A DNA stretch of 64,000 bases from Anaerolineae bacterium (GCA_016931185.1 JAFGFI010000028.1:1-64000), one strand, 5' to 3'; positions 53,887 to 62,899 are shown, counted from the stretch's first letter. The notes: generated by a model not told the origin, from the letters alone. Translations and numbers: made by a program.

Positions 53887-54606
53887 TTAAACTACGGCCT
53901 CCATAGCTAATGCCGCGATAGGATCCACTTTTACACCAGGTCCCATTGATGGCGCAACTGTAACCCGTTTGAGATAGACCCCTTTTGCTGCTGCTGGTTT
54001 GACACGCCGGATCGTATCCATAATAGCTCCCATATTTTCCAACAACTGCTGGTCTGGGAAACTCACTTTACCTAACGCACAGTGAATATTTCCGGAACGA
54101 TCAAGACGGTATTCTACTCGACCGGCTTTCGCATCACGAATTGAGCGGGGTAAGTCTTCAGGCTGAACGACTGTCCCCGTCTTAGGATTGGGCATCAAAC
54201 CGCGACGACCTAGAACACGGCCTAAACGTCCTACGCGCGGCATCATTTCGGGAACGGCGACGGCCACATCAAAATCTACCCACCCATCCATAATCTTTTT
54301 GATGCCATCATCATCACTGATAATAAAATCGGCTCCGGCCTCTTGAGCGATCTGTGCCGCTTCCCCGGCAGCAAACACTAACACACGAACCGGTTTACCC
54401 AAACCATGCGGTAAACGCACGACACCACGGATATGTTGATCGGATCGCCGAGGATCCAACCCCATCCGCAAATGTAACTCGACTGTCCCATCAAAGTTAG
54501 TATAACTTACTTGCTGCACCAACTTGATCGCCTCTTCCGGCGAATAAAATCGCGTTGAGTCAACTTTCTCGGCCGCAGCTAAATACTTTTTACCTCGTTT
54601 TGGCAT
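53887..54606 (-). CDS. rplA: Ribosomal protein L1
   Basis: 239 residues, MPKRGKKYLAAAEKVD, with TVELHLRMGLDPRRSDQHIRG in pieces, GRVLGRRGLMPNPKTGTV and KAGRVEYRLDRSGNIH; normal length. AAGGAGG precedes the ATG. It binds 23S rRNA at the L1 stalk and usually represses the L11-L1 message. It lies 50 bases after rplK. Confidence 0.98.
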   Translation of the reverse strand: MPKRGKKYLAAAEKVDSTRFYSPEEAIKLVQQVSYTNFDGTVELHLRMGLDPRRSDQHIRGVVRLPHGLGKPVRVLVFAAGEAAQIAQEAGADFIISDDDGIKKIMDGWVDFDVAVAVPEMMPRVGRLGRVLGRRGLMPNPKTGTVVQPEDLPRSIRDAKAGRVEYRLDRSGNIHCALGKVSFPDQQLLENMGAIMDTIRRVKPAAAKGVYLKRVTVAPSMGPGVKVDPIAALAMEAVV

Positions 54607-54656
54607 ATAAACCTCCTTGTGGTACTAGCGGGAAAATCCCTTCCACATCATTAACC

Positions 54657-55085
54657 CTAACTTATAATCTCAATACCCATACTGCGGGCACTACCGGCGA
54701 TCATCCGTTCCGCTGCCTCAATATCATTTGCATTAAGATCTTTCATCTTAGTCTCCGCAATCTCGCGCAACTGCTGCTGAGTAATGCGCCCGACCTTATC
54801 CCGGTTGGGTTCGCGTGAACCTTTGGGAACCCCTGCGGCTTTGCGCAGCAAATCTGCGGTCGGGGGAGTTTTCAATACAAATGTAAACGATGCATCCTGG
54901 TAAATCGTGATTTCCGCCGGGACAACATTACCCGTCATACTGGCGGTTTTAGCATTGTATTCCTTGCAAAATCCCATCAAATTGATCCCGTGTTGCGCCA
55001 GCGCAGGACCAATAGGGGGAGCCGGATTTGCCTTACCCGCCTGAATCTGTAACTTAACGACTGCCTTTATCTTTTTCTTTGCCAT
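54657..55085 (-). CDS. rplK: Ribosomal protein L11
   Basis: 142 residues from ATG 55085 (GGAGAGC upstream), beginning [19 protein letters not shown] and containing [19 protein letters not shown] and the C-terminal [10 protein letters not shown]. It forms the GTPase-associated centre with 23S rRNA. Standard place after nusG. Confidence 0.98.
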   Translation of the reverse strand: MAKKKIKAVVKLQIQAGKANPAPPIGPALAQHGINLMGFCKEYNAKTASMTGNVVPAEITIYQDASFTFVLKTPPTADLLRKAAGVPKGSREPNRDKVGRITQQQLREIAETKMKDLNANDIEAAERMIAGSARSMGIEIIS

Positions 55086-55157
55086 ATCTATCAGCTCTCC
55101 ATAATTTAGGCTTATCCTTAATAAACCCAAGCGCTTACTCACAAATTTGAAACAACA

Positions 55158-55964
55158 CTACGCTTTTTCCACCTGTAGGAAATCTAATTCGACGGGCGTC
55201 TCTCGCCCAAAGAATGAGACGAGAACCCGCACTTTTGTTCGTTCCTCGTCAATATCATCTACCATACCGATAAAATCCGCAAATGGGCCTTCAATAATAC
55301 GCACTTTTTGGCCCAATTTGAAAGTGGCGCGCACTTGAGGCGCGGCTGCTTCCATACGTCGTAGGATATTTTGTACGGCCTCTGGTCTAAGCGCAGTGGG
55401 AGTATTCCCCATCCCCACAAATCCGGTCACACCCGGAGTATTACGCACTACGTACCACGAATCATCGGTTAACGTCATTTGGACCATAATGTAACCAGGA
55501 TAGAGACACCGTTCAACCGTGCGCCGTTTTCCATCCCGAATTTCAATCTCTTCCACAGTCGGAACGACCACCTGGAAGATAAATTCCTGCATCCCCATGG
55601 ACTCAATACGCTGCTCCAGGTTATAGCGGACTTTTTGTTCATAACCCGAATAACAATGAATTACAAACCAAGCGCGTTCATCTTTAGAACCCTGCTCTTC
55701 ATCTTCAGCAAAGGGATCAGGTAATACCCCTACAGGCTCAAGCTCAGGCTGTACTTCAACTATTTCCGCTTCAACGGCCTCAGTAGCAGGTTTATCCTCC
55801 TCAATGGAGAAAAACTGGAACGGATCCTCATCAGGAGTCGGTTCCAACCCAAAACTTTCGAAGATAGAGTCCGAAAGGTCTAACTCCGGTAATACCCCAT
55901 AATCCCCATCAGCATCTTGAGGTGTTAATATATCTTTGTCATCCAACGGATGTGTTTTTGGCAT
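55158..55964 (-). CDS. nusG: Transcription antitermination factor NusG with acidic N-terminal extension
   Basis: 268 residues, against about 180-190 in most bacteria. The NGN domain begins at about 97 (AWFVIHCYSGYEQKVRYNLE) and the KOW motif at about 220 (KLGQKVRIIEGPFADFIGMV). The first 95 residues are very rich in Asp and Glu and have no counterpart in classical NusG. It binds RNA polymerase and modulates pausing and Rho termination. It starts 47 bases after secE. Confidence 0.96.
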   Translation of the reverse strand: MPKTHPLDDKDILTPQDADGDYGVLPELDLSDSIFESFGLEPTPDEDPFQFFSIEEDKPATEAVEAEIVEVQPELEPVGVLPDPFAEDEEQGSKDERAWFVIHCYSGYEQKVRYNLEQRIESMGMQEFIFQVVVPTVEEIEIRDGKRRTVERCLYPGYIMVQMTLTDDSWYVVRNTPGVTGFVGMGNTPTALRPEAVQNILRRMEAAAPQVRATFKLGQKVRIIEGPFADFIGMVDDIDEERTKVRVLVSFFGRETPVELDFLQVEKA

Positions 55965-56011
55965 AATCCAAGCCTATCAACGTTTAAAAGAGGGTTATAC
56001 TCTGGTCGAAA

Positions 56012-56311
56012 CTAAACCTCTTCGCCACGTCCAATCAAAATGGCGGCCCCTAATAGAGCCAGCATTACAACCACACTTAAAACAATAAACAACAAATCTT
56101 GAGCGATGACGCCTCGCAGCAACACACCGAAGACGAAATCCAACCCCCCCAAGAAAATTGCCATCAAAACCGTTACCATTAAAACAATCTTAGTGAGTGA
56201 CCACCCCTGTTCCATAGTAGGCCAACGCACTTTTCGTAATTCTGCTCTGGTTTCTCGAAAATAACGCACGATCACATTATCTTTTTTTACTTTTTTATCC
56301 TGGCCGGTCAC
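56012..56311 (-). CDS. secE: Preprotein translocase subunit SecE with an extra C-terminal helix
   Basis: 99 residues, GTG start with GGAGG at 8 bases. The conserved amphipathic segment RYFRETRAELRKVRWPT precedes the usual membrane helix (IVLMVTVLMAIFLGGLDFVF). A second hydrophobic segment (LLFIVLSVVVMLALLGAAIL) follows, which most single-helix SecE proteins lack. It stabilises SecY in the general export channel. Confidence 0.94.
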   Translation of the reverse strand: MTGQDKKVKKDNVIVRYFRETRAELRKVRWPTMEQGWSLTKIVLMVTVLMAIFLGGLDFVFGVLLRGVIAQDLLFIVLSVVVMLALLGAAILIGRGEEV

Positions 56312-56380
56312 TTAAATGCCTCCATCACATCTACAATACTTAAAAACACCGCTAGCGTGCGGTGTCTTTGCATAAAAAGG

Positions 56381-56453
<73 letters not shown>

Positions 56454-56499
56454 GCGTTATATAAAGAGAACTTTTTACTAAAGCACACGCTCTTTACAA

Positions 56500-56572
56500 A
56501 GCCCACGATCAGATTTGAACTGATGACCCCTTTCTTACCAAGAAAGTGCTCTTCCGACTGAGCTACGTGGGC
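56500..56572 (-). tRNA. tRNA-Thr (GGT)
   Basis: 73 bases with acceptor GCCCACG/CGTGGGC, discriminator U, anticodon stem CTTTC/GAAAG around TTGGTAA, and T loop TTCAAAT. The 3' CCA is not encoded. Confidence 0.97.
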
Positions 56573-56580
56573 GATCAAGA

Positions 56581-56663
56581 TGGGCAGGGAGGGACTCGAA
56601 CCCCCGGAGGTATATACCAGCTGATTTACAGTCAGCCTCCTTTGCCGCTCGGAACACCTGCCC
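56581..56663 (-). tRNA. tRNA-Tyr (GTA)
   Basis: 83 bases, class II with a long variable arm. Acceptor GGGCAGG/CCTGCCC, discriminator A, anticodon loop CTGTAAA in a GCTGA/TCAGC stem, T loop TTCGAGT. Confidence 0.97.
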
Positions 56664-56672
56664 ATGATAAAG

Positions 56673-56745
56673 AGCCGACGGTGGGAATCGAACCCACAAC
56701 CCTCCGCTTACAAGGCGGATGCTCCGCCGATTGAGCTACGTCGGC
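56673..56745 (-). tRNA. tRNA-Thr (TGT)
   Basis: 73 bases with acceptor GCCGACG/CGTCGGC, discriminator U, anticodon stem TCCGC/GCGGA around CTTGTAA, T loop TTCGATT. First gene after the promoter at 56767-56794. Confidence 0.97.
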
Positions 56746-56766
56746 GCACTATTCAGTAACCGTAAC

Positions 56767-56794
56767 ATTATAGCACACCGCGGCGCAGGGTCAA
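56767..56794 (-). promoter_or_regulatory. Strong sigma-70-type promoter of the tRNA-secE-nusG-ribosomal operon
   Basis: On the minus strand TTGACC and a perfect TATAAT are 16 bases apart. The -10 box ends about 20 bases before the 5' end of tRNA-Thr(TGT). Confidence 0.85.
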
Positions 56795-56844
56795 GGGCTA
56801 ATTACTTAGCTACTCACCGTATGCAACGCTAAGTATACACAACA

Positions 56845-58506
56845 CTATAGTTTTGTCAACCGTTGGTAATCTTCCAAATCCACATAACTCCGCAGCGTCC
56901 CTCCATCTACCGCCCAGACGCGGGTGGCGAAGTTTTGGATAAAGTAACGATCATGGACAACGGCCAGAACAGTGCCTTCGTAGGCCGTCATCGCCTGCTC
57001 GAACTGCGCGCGGCTAGGAATGTCTAGGTGGTTGATCGGTTCATCAAGTAGCAGGCAATTGCAGCCACTGGCGACCAGGCGCGCTAACACTAGCCGGGCG
57101 CGTTCCCCGTAGCTCAAGCTGCGGATGGGGATGAAGACATCGTCGCCACTGAAGAGAAAGTAGTGCAAGAACGACCGCACGTCGGTGTCGGACATATTGG
57201 CGATACTGCGGATGGTCTCAAAAGGTGTGCTGTTGGGGGCTAGATTTTCCTGCTCTTGAGCGTAGTAACCTAACTGTACGTTGGCTCCCAAGCGTGCTTC
57301 TCCATCCAACGGATCGAGTTGTCCGGTGATGACGCGCAGTAATGTCGTCTTGCCCGCGCCATTGGGTCCAATCAGTGCCACACGCTCTCCTTGGCTTAGG
57401 ATTTCGTTGATGTTACTGGCTAACGGGACACCGTTATAGCCGACGCTCAGATTGTTGAGGATGATTACCTCCTGCCCGCTTGGTGGCGTATCCACAAATT
57501 CTAACTTCATCTGCCAGGAAAGTTTGGGCTTTTCCAATGCCTCCGTCTCCAATTCGCGTTCCAGCCGGCGTTGCTGTACCGTCGCCCGCCGCGCGATGCC
57601 CTTGGCGATTTTGCGCACGCTAAAGTCAATTGTGCCATGCTCGATGCTGCTGGCATAGCCCGCGAGTCGTCGGACGCCCTGTTCCAGCCGCGCGAAGTAT
57701 TCCTGCTGGTCTTTGTAAGCCGTCAATTGTTTTTCGCTCTCGCGTTGTTTCGTCTCAATGTAGTCGCTGTAAGTGCCGGGATAGCTTGTGACCTGCTGTG
57801 TGCGCGGATCCAATTCCAGGATCACGTTGACTGTGCGATCCAGGAACATCCGGTCGTGCGAGACGATGAGGGCGGCGCCCTGGTAGCTCTGCAACCACCC
57901 TTCTAGCCACTCCAATGCTCCAATGTCGAGATGATTGGTCGGTTCATCCAGGAGCAGGATTTGGGGATCTTGCAAAAGCAACCGGGCCAATCCCAGCCGT
58001 GTTTTCTGTCCGCCACTCAGGTGACTGAGCGGCGTATCCAGCGGCAGGTGATCGAGAGCCAAACCTTTGAGAATGGCCTCAATTTCATGTTCTGGTATTT
58101 GTTGGTGGACTAGTACTTCCAGGTGAGTTAATGCCTGATCGTAGGTATCCATAATGCGTGCTTGTTCCGCGCCCTCCGTTGTTACCATTGCGGCGGCCAA
58201 GTCGGCGATCTGTGCCTCGACCTGCTCCAGTTCGGTTTTCGCCTCCTGGAGAATATCTGCCAGGGTGTCCTCCGCGCCATATACCAGCCCCTGTTCTAAA
58301 TGCCCCAAGCGTACATCCGGTGGGCTGGTGTTGGCCGAGCCGGTGTCCGGCGTTTCCTCCCCGGTGATCATACGTAACAACGTTGTTTTCCCACAGCCGT
58401 TAGGCCCTATCAGCCCCATCCGGTCGCCGGGATTCAGGATAAAGGAGACATTTTTCAAAAGCTGTACGTCTCCGTAATGTTTACTGATATTTGAAAGTTG
58501 TAGCAT
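56845..58506 (-). CDS. ABC-F family ATPase
   Basis: About 553 residues from the second ATG (58506), which has AGAGG at 5 bases; the first ATG is too close to it. Two ATP-binding cassettes without membrane helices: Walker A GPNGCGKTTLLRM and GPNGAGKTTLLRV, signatures LSGGQKTRLGLARLL and LSYGERARLVLARLV, Walker B ILLLDEPTNHLDIGAL and LLLDEPINHLDIPSR. The charged linker between them contains SVRKIAKGIARRA. ABC-F proteins act at the ribosomal E site on stalled complexes; some give antibiotic resistance. The second cassette has INH in place of the usual TNH. The leader at 58739-58932 suggests translation-sensitive control. Confidence 0.93.
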   Translation of the reverse strand: MLQLSNISKHYGDVQLLKNVSFILNPGDRMGLIGPNGCGKTTLLRMITGEETPDTGSANTSPPDVRLGHLEQGLVYGAEDTLADILQEAKTELEQVEAQIADLAAAMVTTEGAEQARIMDTYDQALTHLEVLVHQQIPEHEIEAILKGLALDHLPLDTPLSHLSGGQKTRLGLARLLLQDPQILLLDEPTNHLDIGALEWLEGWLQSYQGAALIVSHDRMFLDRTVNVILELDPRTQQVTSYPGTYSDYIETKQRESEKQLTAYKDQQEYFARLEQGVRRLAGYASSIEHGTIDFSVRKIAKGIARRATVQQRRLERELETEALEKPKLSWQMKLEFVDTPPSGQEVIILNNLSVGYNGVPLASNINEILSQGERVALIGPNGAGKTTLLRVITGQLDPLDGEARLGANVQLGYYAQEQENLAPNSTPFETIRSIANMSDTDVRSFLHYFLFSGDDVFIPIRSLSYGERARLVLARLVASGCNCLLLDEPINHLDIPSRAQFEQAMTAYEGTVLAVVHDRYFIQNFATRVWAVDGGTLRSYVDLEDYQRLTKL

Positions 58507-58589
58507 CATAGCCTCTTTTAATGTGTTGAAAGATGTAGCTGCGATTCGGGAATCGCGTCCTTATTGCGTCTTACAATGATGTATCAAAT

Positions 58590-58748
58590 ATATGACGCGA
58601 GTTGCTACCTTGTGGTAGCGGAAGAGAAAAGGGTGTTTTTTCACACGCGGCTCTTGCCGCGTGCGAAAAAAACATCTTTTCCCTTCTCTTTTTCGCCCCT
58701 ATGGGCGAAAAAGAGAAATTCACGTGATAGGTAGCAACTTAGGTTATA
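58590..58748. repeat. Double-hairpin interspersed element, copy 2
   Basis: Begins agttgctacc (58591-58600) and reaches ggtagcaact near 58739, a 10-bp terminal inverted repeat. Inside, hairpin one (tgttttttcacacgcgg with a complementary right arm, about 58634-58675) differs in stem and loop from copy 1. Hairpin two (ttctctttttcgccc with its complement, 58684-58717) and the following ttcacgtgataggtagcaac match copy 1. It lies within the leader of the ABC-F gene. Confidence 0.85.
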
Positions 58749-58765
58749 TATGTGTTGTGTGTCAT
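58739..58765 (-). CDS. Candidate 8-codon mini-ORF in the ABC-F leader
   Basis: MTHNTYIT, with AAGGAGTACCGA directly upstream of ATG 58765. The stop codon is at the edge of repeat copy 2. Its start context (AAGGAG, then GAATGACA) mirrors that of the longer leader ORF. It could be translated to sense ribosome stalling, or be chance. Confidence 0.4.
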   Translation of the reverse strand: MTHNTYIT

Positions 58766-58788
58766 TCGGTACTCCTTGATAGGAAAAC

Positions 58789-58824
58789 AAAAAAGCCGTG
58801 GGGCGGGCTAGGCTCCACGGCTTT
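58789..58824 (-). terminator. Intrinsic terminator in the ABC-F leader
   Basis: On the minus strand AAAGCCGTGG and CCACGGCTTT form a perfect 10-bp stem with a 13-base loop, and TTTTTTG follows. It lies between the leader ORF and the ABC-F gene. Confidence 0.85.
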
Positions 58825-58851
58825 AAATAGCAATATTTCAGGTATGTGTCG

Positions 58852-58932
58852 TTATAAACAAGGATGCAGCGCAGGCTTGACGGCCATAATGCCCCCCAGA
58901 GGGTATAAGTCAATTGCCTGCATCTCTGTCAT
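58852..58932 (-). CDS. Leader peptide candidate (26 residues)
   Basis: Starts MTEMQAIDLYPL and ends PALHPCL. AAGGAG lies 9 bases before ATG 58932, a near-consensus promoter about 40 bases further up, and an intrinsic terminator 28 bases after the stop codon. This order (promoter, short ORF, terminator, ABC-F gene) is that of known ribosome-mediated attenuators of antibiotic-resistance ABC-F genes. Expression of the peptide is inferred. Confidence 0.6.
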   Translation of the reverse strand: MTEMQAIDLYPLGGIMAVKPALHPCL

Positions 58933-58970
58933 TCCTGAAAACTCCTTATCGATTTATAAACAACACTATA

Positions 58971-58998
58971 AGTATAACGTGTTTATAAAGATTGTCAA
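58971..58998 (-). promoter_or_regulatory. Consensus-like promoter of the ABC-F leader
   Basis: On the minus strand a perfect TTGACA and TATACT with 16 bases between. Transcription would begin around 58964, just before the leader ORF's ribosome site. Confidence 0.75.
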
Positions 58999-59031
58999 TG
59001 TTGGAAAAATTTAAAAGAGCTGTTATGTTAT

Positions 59032-59059
59032 TTGGAGTCTGGCTTACTTCTGATAAAAT
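59032..59059 (+). promoter_or_regulatory. Possible promoter for the GT-C gene
   Basis: TTGGAG and TAAAAT spaced by 16 bases, about 70 bases before the GTG start at 59130, divergent from the leader promoter. Confidence 0.45.
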
Positions 59060-59129
59060 TTATACGTCTCACGTACTGGCACATTCAAGCGAAACACACC
59101 CAAATCATTGAGGATTGGAGGACCTTTTT

Positions 59130-61520
59130 GTGAGAGAGCGAATAGCGGGTATACATTTTGCGGGACGTTTATGGGTATTGATTGTAATATACATCCTGAT
59201 TGCAATCTGGTATGCTAACAGTTTGCCACCAGGTGAAGGTGTTGATGAGCTTTCGCATTTCAAATATGTACAGTATGTAGCTCAAAATCGGCGCCTTCCT
59301 TTACAGGGCCGCCAAGAGGGTGGGGTTAGAGTGGTGATGGCTTATCATTCTCCTCTTTACTACATCGTCAGTGCTATTCTCATTCATGACCTTGATACCT
59401 CTGATCTGCATATAACATTACGGCCTAATCCACATTTTATTTGGAGTGAAACGGGCCGTGATGGTTGGAACGCCGTTTTACCGGTGTCCTCAACTGCCGC
59501 AAAACATAGAGGGGGTCTGCAGGCCATTCAGCGATTACGCAGCTTTGGCATAGTATTGGGTGTTATAACACTGATTGTGAGCTATAAGGCCGTCCAAGAA
59601 CTTTTGCCAGATCATCCCTGGTCGCCGTTAGGGGCGGTCGCTTTAATGGGTCTAAATCCTTCATTCATTTACATGACGGTGAATATTCATCATGATGTAT
59701 TACTGGCTATGCTGTTTACTGTGGGCCTCTATGGGTGTATTTATCACGCGACGCATGACCTGCAGTTATCTGATTTAGTAATAGGCGGTGTAGTGATGGG
59801 GGCGGTGATTCTGACCAAGTTGAGTGGGTTAGCGTTGCTCCCGGCGATGATGGCTGTGCTTTGGTTACGACCTATAAAAATGCAAGATTGGAAGAACCGT
59901 TTCTGGCAAACTTGTGTTTTCGGAGGGGTAACCTTACTGGTCTGTGGCTGGTGGTTTGTGCGTAATCAAGTTCTATATGGGGATCTTATCGGTCTTAATG
60001 TATATCTTACTTACTATACACATAATTTACGCCGTTCTCCGTTTACGTGGAGTGTCTTTACCGGGGAATTCCTGGCACAATTAGGGCGTACTTTCTGGGG
60101 GGCATTTGGGTTTATGCATATACTCCTTCCTTTTTCCTGGCGGAGGGGTATGTGGATTATGACCGGCATAGCCCTATTGGGATATGTAGTGAGTATGGTA
60201 CGAAATTTCCTCAAACCCATACTTTTCGGCAGCTTTGTGCTTCAACCTTCAGTTTTCAACTTTGCATCTTTATCTCGCAATTTTACTAGATGGGCCTCTT
60301 ATATCTCTAAAAAAGGACGCGCTGTTGTGGACAATGCCTATCGGCTTCCCGAAAAAAGTGTTGCCTGGCTTGGGCCGTTGGTGGCCCTGGCGGGTCTTTT
60401 TGTGTTCTTTGTGCGGTTTGCCGCACAGACACTAGGTGCCGGTCACGGACGCTATTTATTACCCGTCGCAATCACGCTCGGCAGTATCTTGATCGGAGGG
60501 TTAAATGCCTACACGCGGTGGCGACACCAACGACTTGTTAGCATTGTCCTGCTCGTGGGAATGTCCAGTTATGCGGTAGCCTCTGCTGCAATTTATGCAT
60601 GGCCTAAGTACAAACTACCGGATAGTATAATGGACGTAGAATTAGCCGAAGCTATGCCTTTAGGAATTCACTATGATGGGGGTGTTGAATTGACGGCGGT
60701 CAAAGTCAGTTCTCCTGTTGCTGCCCCAGGACAGTGGGTGCAGGTGAGGACGTATTGGAGTACTCACTCGTCTACAGTAGGGCATACGGATCCTTACGTG
60801 TATTTAACGTTAGTAACGGATGACGATCACACGGTAAAAACAGCCAACTTTTGGCCTGAAGCGGCAACGGTTCCCGATAGATGGGGAGAGCGAATCGTTG
60901 CGAAGACAAGTGCATTTCATATACCCCCTAAGTTATCCGGTCACCTATGTCTGAAGGTTCGGGTGCGCGATGGGAAAGAGGGGCCGTGGTTGCTCGCGCG
61001 GGGTAACGTACCCCTGGGAAATGGCACAGCTTCTGCCATCCCTATTTTTAAGTTGCTGGCTCTAGGATCAGTGCAGGAGATTGGTGAATTTGATCTCCCA
61101 GCAGAACAGCGTTCAGAAGTGTTCGCGAATACGATTCAATTGCGCTCCGTGCAATTGCCACAACACGTGCAGCCGGGACACGTTTTGCCGGTTGCTTTTT
61201 ATTGGCAGGTATTGGATACTATAGATGAAGACTATACCCTATTTGTTCACGTCCTGGATCAAAACGATATCCTGGTAGCTCAATTGGATAGTCCTCCAGG
61301 TGGAGGCACAATGCCGACTTCAAGCTGGCCCCATTCAAAACCATTGTTGGATACCTATCCGGTTGCATTGCCAGATGACTTGGAACCGGGAGAATATGAA
61401 GTTTATATTGGAATGTATACCTGGCCCGACTTGATCAGACAGCCCATCACGCGAGATGGAGTCTACCTGAGCGACGTCTTGCGGGTGGGATCGGTGATTG
61501 TTGAGCCACCGGAGCGTTGA
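59130..61520 (+). CDS. GT-C-type membrane glycosyltransferase (GT39/ArnT-like)
   Basis: About 796 residues from GTG 59130 (GGAGG at 8 bases; the TTG at 59115 overlaps this site). The first outer loop has GVDELSHFKYVQYV, with the acidic-acidic motif of polyprenyl-phosphate-sugar-dependent transferases. About ten helices cover the first ~500 residues. A C-terminal soluble part (about 505-790) has two beta-rich segments, e.g. VYLTLVTDDDHT and YTLFVHVLDQNDILVAQLD, and ends with GVYLSDVLRVGSV. It probably adds a sugar from a lipid donor outside the membrane. Not linked to the surface locus by position. Confidence 0.82.
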   Translation: MRERIAGIHFAGRLWVLIVIYILIAIWYANSLPPGEGVDELSHFKYVQYVAQNRRLPLQGRQEGGVRVVMAYHSPLYYIVSAILIHDLDTSDLHITLRPNPHFIWSETGRDGWNAVLPVSSTAAKHRGGLQAIQRLRSFGIVLGVITLIVSYKAVQELLPDHPWSPLGAVALMGLNPSFIYMTVNIHHDVLLAMLFTVGLYGCIYHATHDLQLSDLVIGGVVMGAVILTKLSGLALLPAMMAVLWLRPIKMQDWKNRFWQTCVFGGVTLLVCGWWFVRNQVLYGDLIGLNVYLTYYTHNLRRSPFTWSVFTGEFLAQLGRTFWGAFGFMHILLPFSWRRGMWIMTGIALLGYVVSMVRNFLKPILFGSFVLQPSVFNFASLSRNFTRWASYISKKGRAVVDNAYRLPEKSVAWLGPLVALAGLFVFFVRFAAQTLGAGHGRYLLPVAITLGSILIGGLNAYTRWRHQRLVSIVLLVGMSSYAVASAAIYAWPKYKLPDSIMDVELAEAMPLGIHYDGGVELTAVKVSSPVAAPGQWVQVRTYWSTHSSTVGHTDPYVYLTLVTDDDHTVKTANFWPEAATVPDRWGERIVAKTSAFHIPPKLSGHLCLKVRVRDGKEGPWLLARGNVPLGNGTASAIPIFKLLALGSVQEIGEFDLPAEQRSEVFANTIQLRSVQLPQHVQPGHVLPVAFYWQVLDTIDEDYTLFVHVLDQNDILVAQLDSPPGGGTMPTSSWPHSKPLLDTYPVALPDDLEPGEYEVYIGMYTWPDLIRQPITRDGVYLSDVLRVGSVIVEPPER

Positions 61521-61525
61521 TGTGC

Positions 61526-61576
61526 TGAATAGCGCTCGCTATTTCCGAATAGCGCTCGCTATTTCTGAATAGCGCT
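61526..61576. repeat. 20-bp tandem palindromic repeat
   Basis: gaatagcgctcgctatttc occurs twice in full and once as a truncated third copy that touches the alanine-racemase stop codon. Each unit contains the inverted repeat aatagcg-ct-cgctatt. The array fills the gap between two convergent genes and may end transcripts from both sides. Confidence 0.85.
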
Positions 61577-62757
61577 TAGACTGCCATCAAATACGATGCC
61601 CATTGCTCAATCCCTTCTTCCAATGAATTACAATGCCCGTCTTGTTTATAAACGCGCACAACTTGCGGCAATAATCCGGTGGTGATCTCGTAGTTGATTG
61701 TGTCGGCCCACTCGGCGACTTCTTCGGGCGAGATCACTGCACCGTCCTGTTCGCCGATAGCGACGACTTCGTCACCTACCCGCACGCCGGGAATGTCGCT
61801 CACGTCCACGACGAATTGATCCATACAGATGCGTCCTCGGATAGGCGCGCGCTGCCCTCGGATGAGAACTTCGCCCCGATTGGAGATGAGACGTGGATAC
61901 CCATCTCCATAGCCGAGGGAGACCAGGGCTGCTTGCATTGGGACACGTGTGGTATACGTGCGCCCATAGCTGATGGTACTGCCCGAGGGCAGGGTGCGGG
62001 TGTGGATGACGGTGCTTTTTAGCGTCAGCGCGGGGCGCAGTGGAAATGGCGGCTGGCTGTAAAGAGAGGGCGCCATCCCATAGATGAGAATACCTGGGCG
62101 CACGGCAGCCAGATACGCCTCCGGCAAAGTAACTACTCCCGCGCTATTGCAGATATGGGGCACAGAAATGGGATAACCGGCATTTTCAATTTCCGCGAGG
62201 ATCGCCAGGAAGCGTTTCAATTGTCGCCGGGCCGGGCCGAGGTTTTCTTCGTCGGCAGTGGCAAAGTGAGAGAAAAGTCCTTCGACAACGAGATGGGGAA
62301 GTTTGGAGATGTAGCGTACCAAACTCAGAGCTTTCTCCGGTTCTAATCCAAAACGACTCATCCCGGTATCCACTTTGACGTGAACGTAAACCGGTTCATC
62401 GGCGTAGGCGGAGAGCATCGCGGCCGTCTCCCAATCCACCACCGTGGGTGTGATATTATAGTCAAGAACCGTTGGTACCCCTAAAGGGGGGGTGTGTCCA
62501 AGCAAAAGGATGGGAGCCTGGATGCCGGCCTCGCGGAGTGCAACTCCTGCTTGGATGCGGTGAACGGCTAAACGAGATGCACCGGCTTCCAGGGCAATCC
62601 GGGCGATGGGTAATAGCCCGTGGCCATAGGCATTGGCTTTAACAGAGGCGATAATTTCGGTATCTGGCCCTACAAAGGCTTTGATAGCTTCAACGTTTTG
62701 GGCAATGGCATCTAAGTCAATTTCTGCCCAGGTCACAACCCCATTAGGTATCATCAT
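61576..62757 (-). CDS. alr: Alanine racemase
   Basis: 393 residues of normal length. The PLP-binding Lys is in IIASVKANAYGHGLLPIA (about 40), PLP-phosphate contacts in HICNSAG, the second-base Tyr in ISYGRTYTT, and RGRICMDQFVVDVSD follows. It interconverts L- and D-alanine for peptidoglycan. It is downstream of purA on the same strand with a 142-base gap. Confidence 0.96.
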   Translation of the reverse strand: MMIPNGVVTWAEIDLDAIAQNVEAIKAFVGPDTEIIASVKANAYGHGLLPIARIALEAGASRLAVHRIQAGVALREAGIQAPILLLGHTPPLGVPTVLDYNITPTVVDWETAAMLSAYADEPVYVHVKVDTGMSRFGLEPEKALSLVRYISKLPHLVVEGLFSHFATADEENLGPARRQLKRFLAILAEIENAGYPISVPHICNSAGVVTLPEAYLAAVRPGILIYGMAPSLYSQPPFPLRPALTLKSTVIHTRTLPSGSTISYGRTYTTRVPMQAALVSLGYGDGYPRLISNRGEVLIRGQRAPIRGRICMDQFVVDVSDIPGVRVGDEVVAIGEQDGAVISPEEVAEWADTINYEITTGLLPQVVRVYKQDGHCNSLEEGIEQWASYLMAV

Positions 62758-62834
62758 AGAGATTGGTCACCTCGACTGGATGAAATTTGCATCTTCCCAT
62801 CATAACCGATTTTTGAAGAGAAGCGAGAGAACAA

Positions 62835-62875
62835 ATCAGCGAGAAAGCAATGTATTGATTCGCTCTCTCGCTGAT
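62835..62875 (-). terminator. Hairpin between purA and alr
   Basis: Arms atcagcgagaaagc and gctctctcgctgat can pair over 14 bases with one mismatch, with a 13-base loop. No clear T run follows. It may terminate or attenuate read-through from purA into alr. Confidence 0.5.
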
Positions 62876-62899
62876 CGCTAATTCTCGACTCTCTATTCT

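Noticed and set aside
58641..58913. 90-codon minus-strand ORF overlapping the ABC-F leader
   Set aside because: It crosses the terminator hairpin and the double-hairpin repeat in another frame; translation is unlikely.
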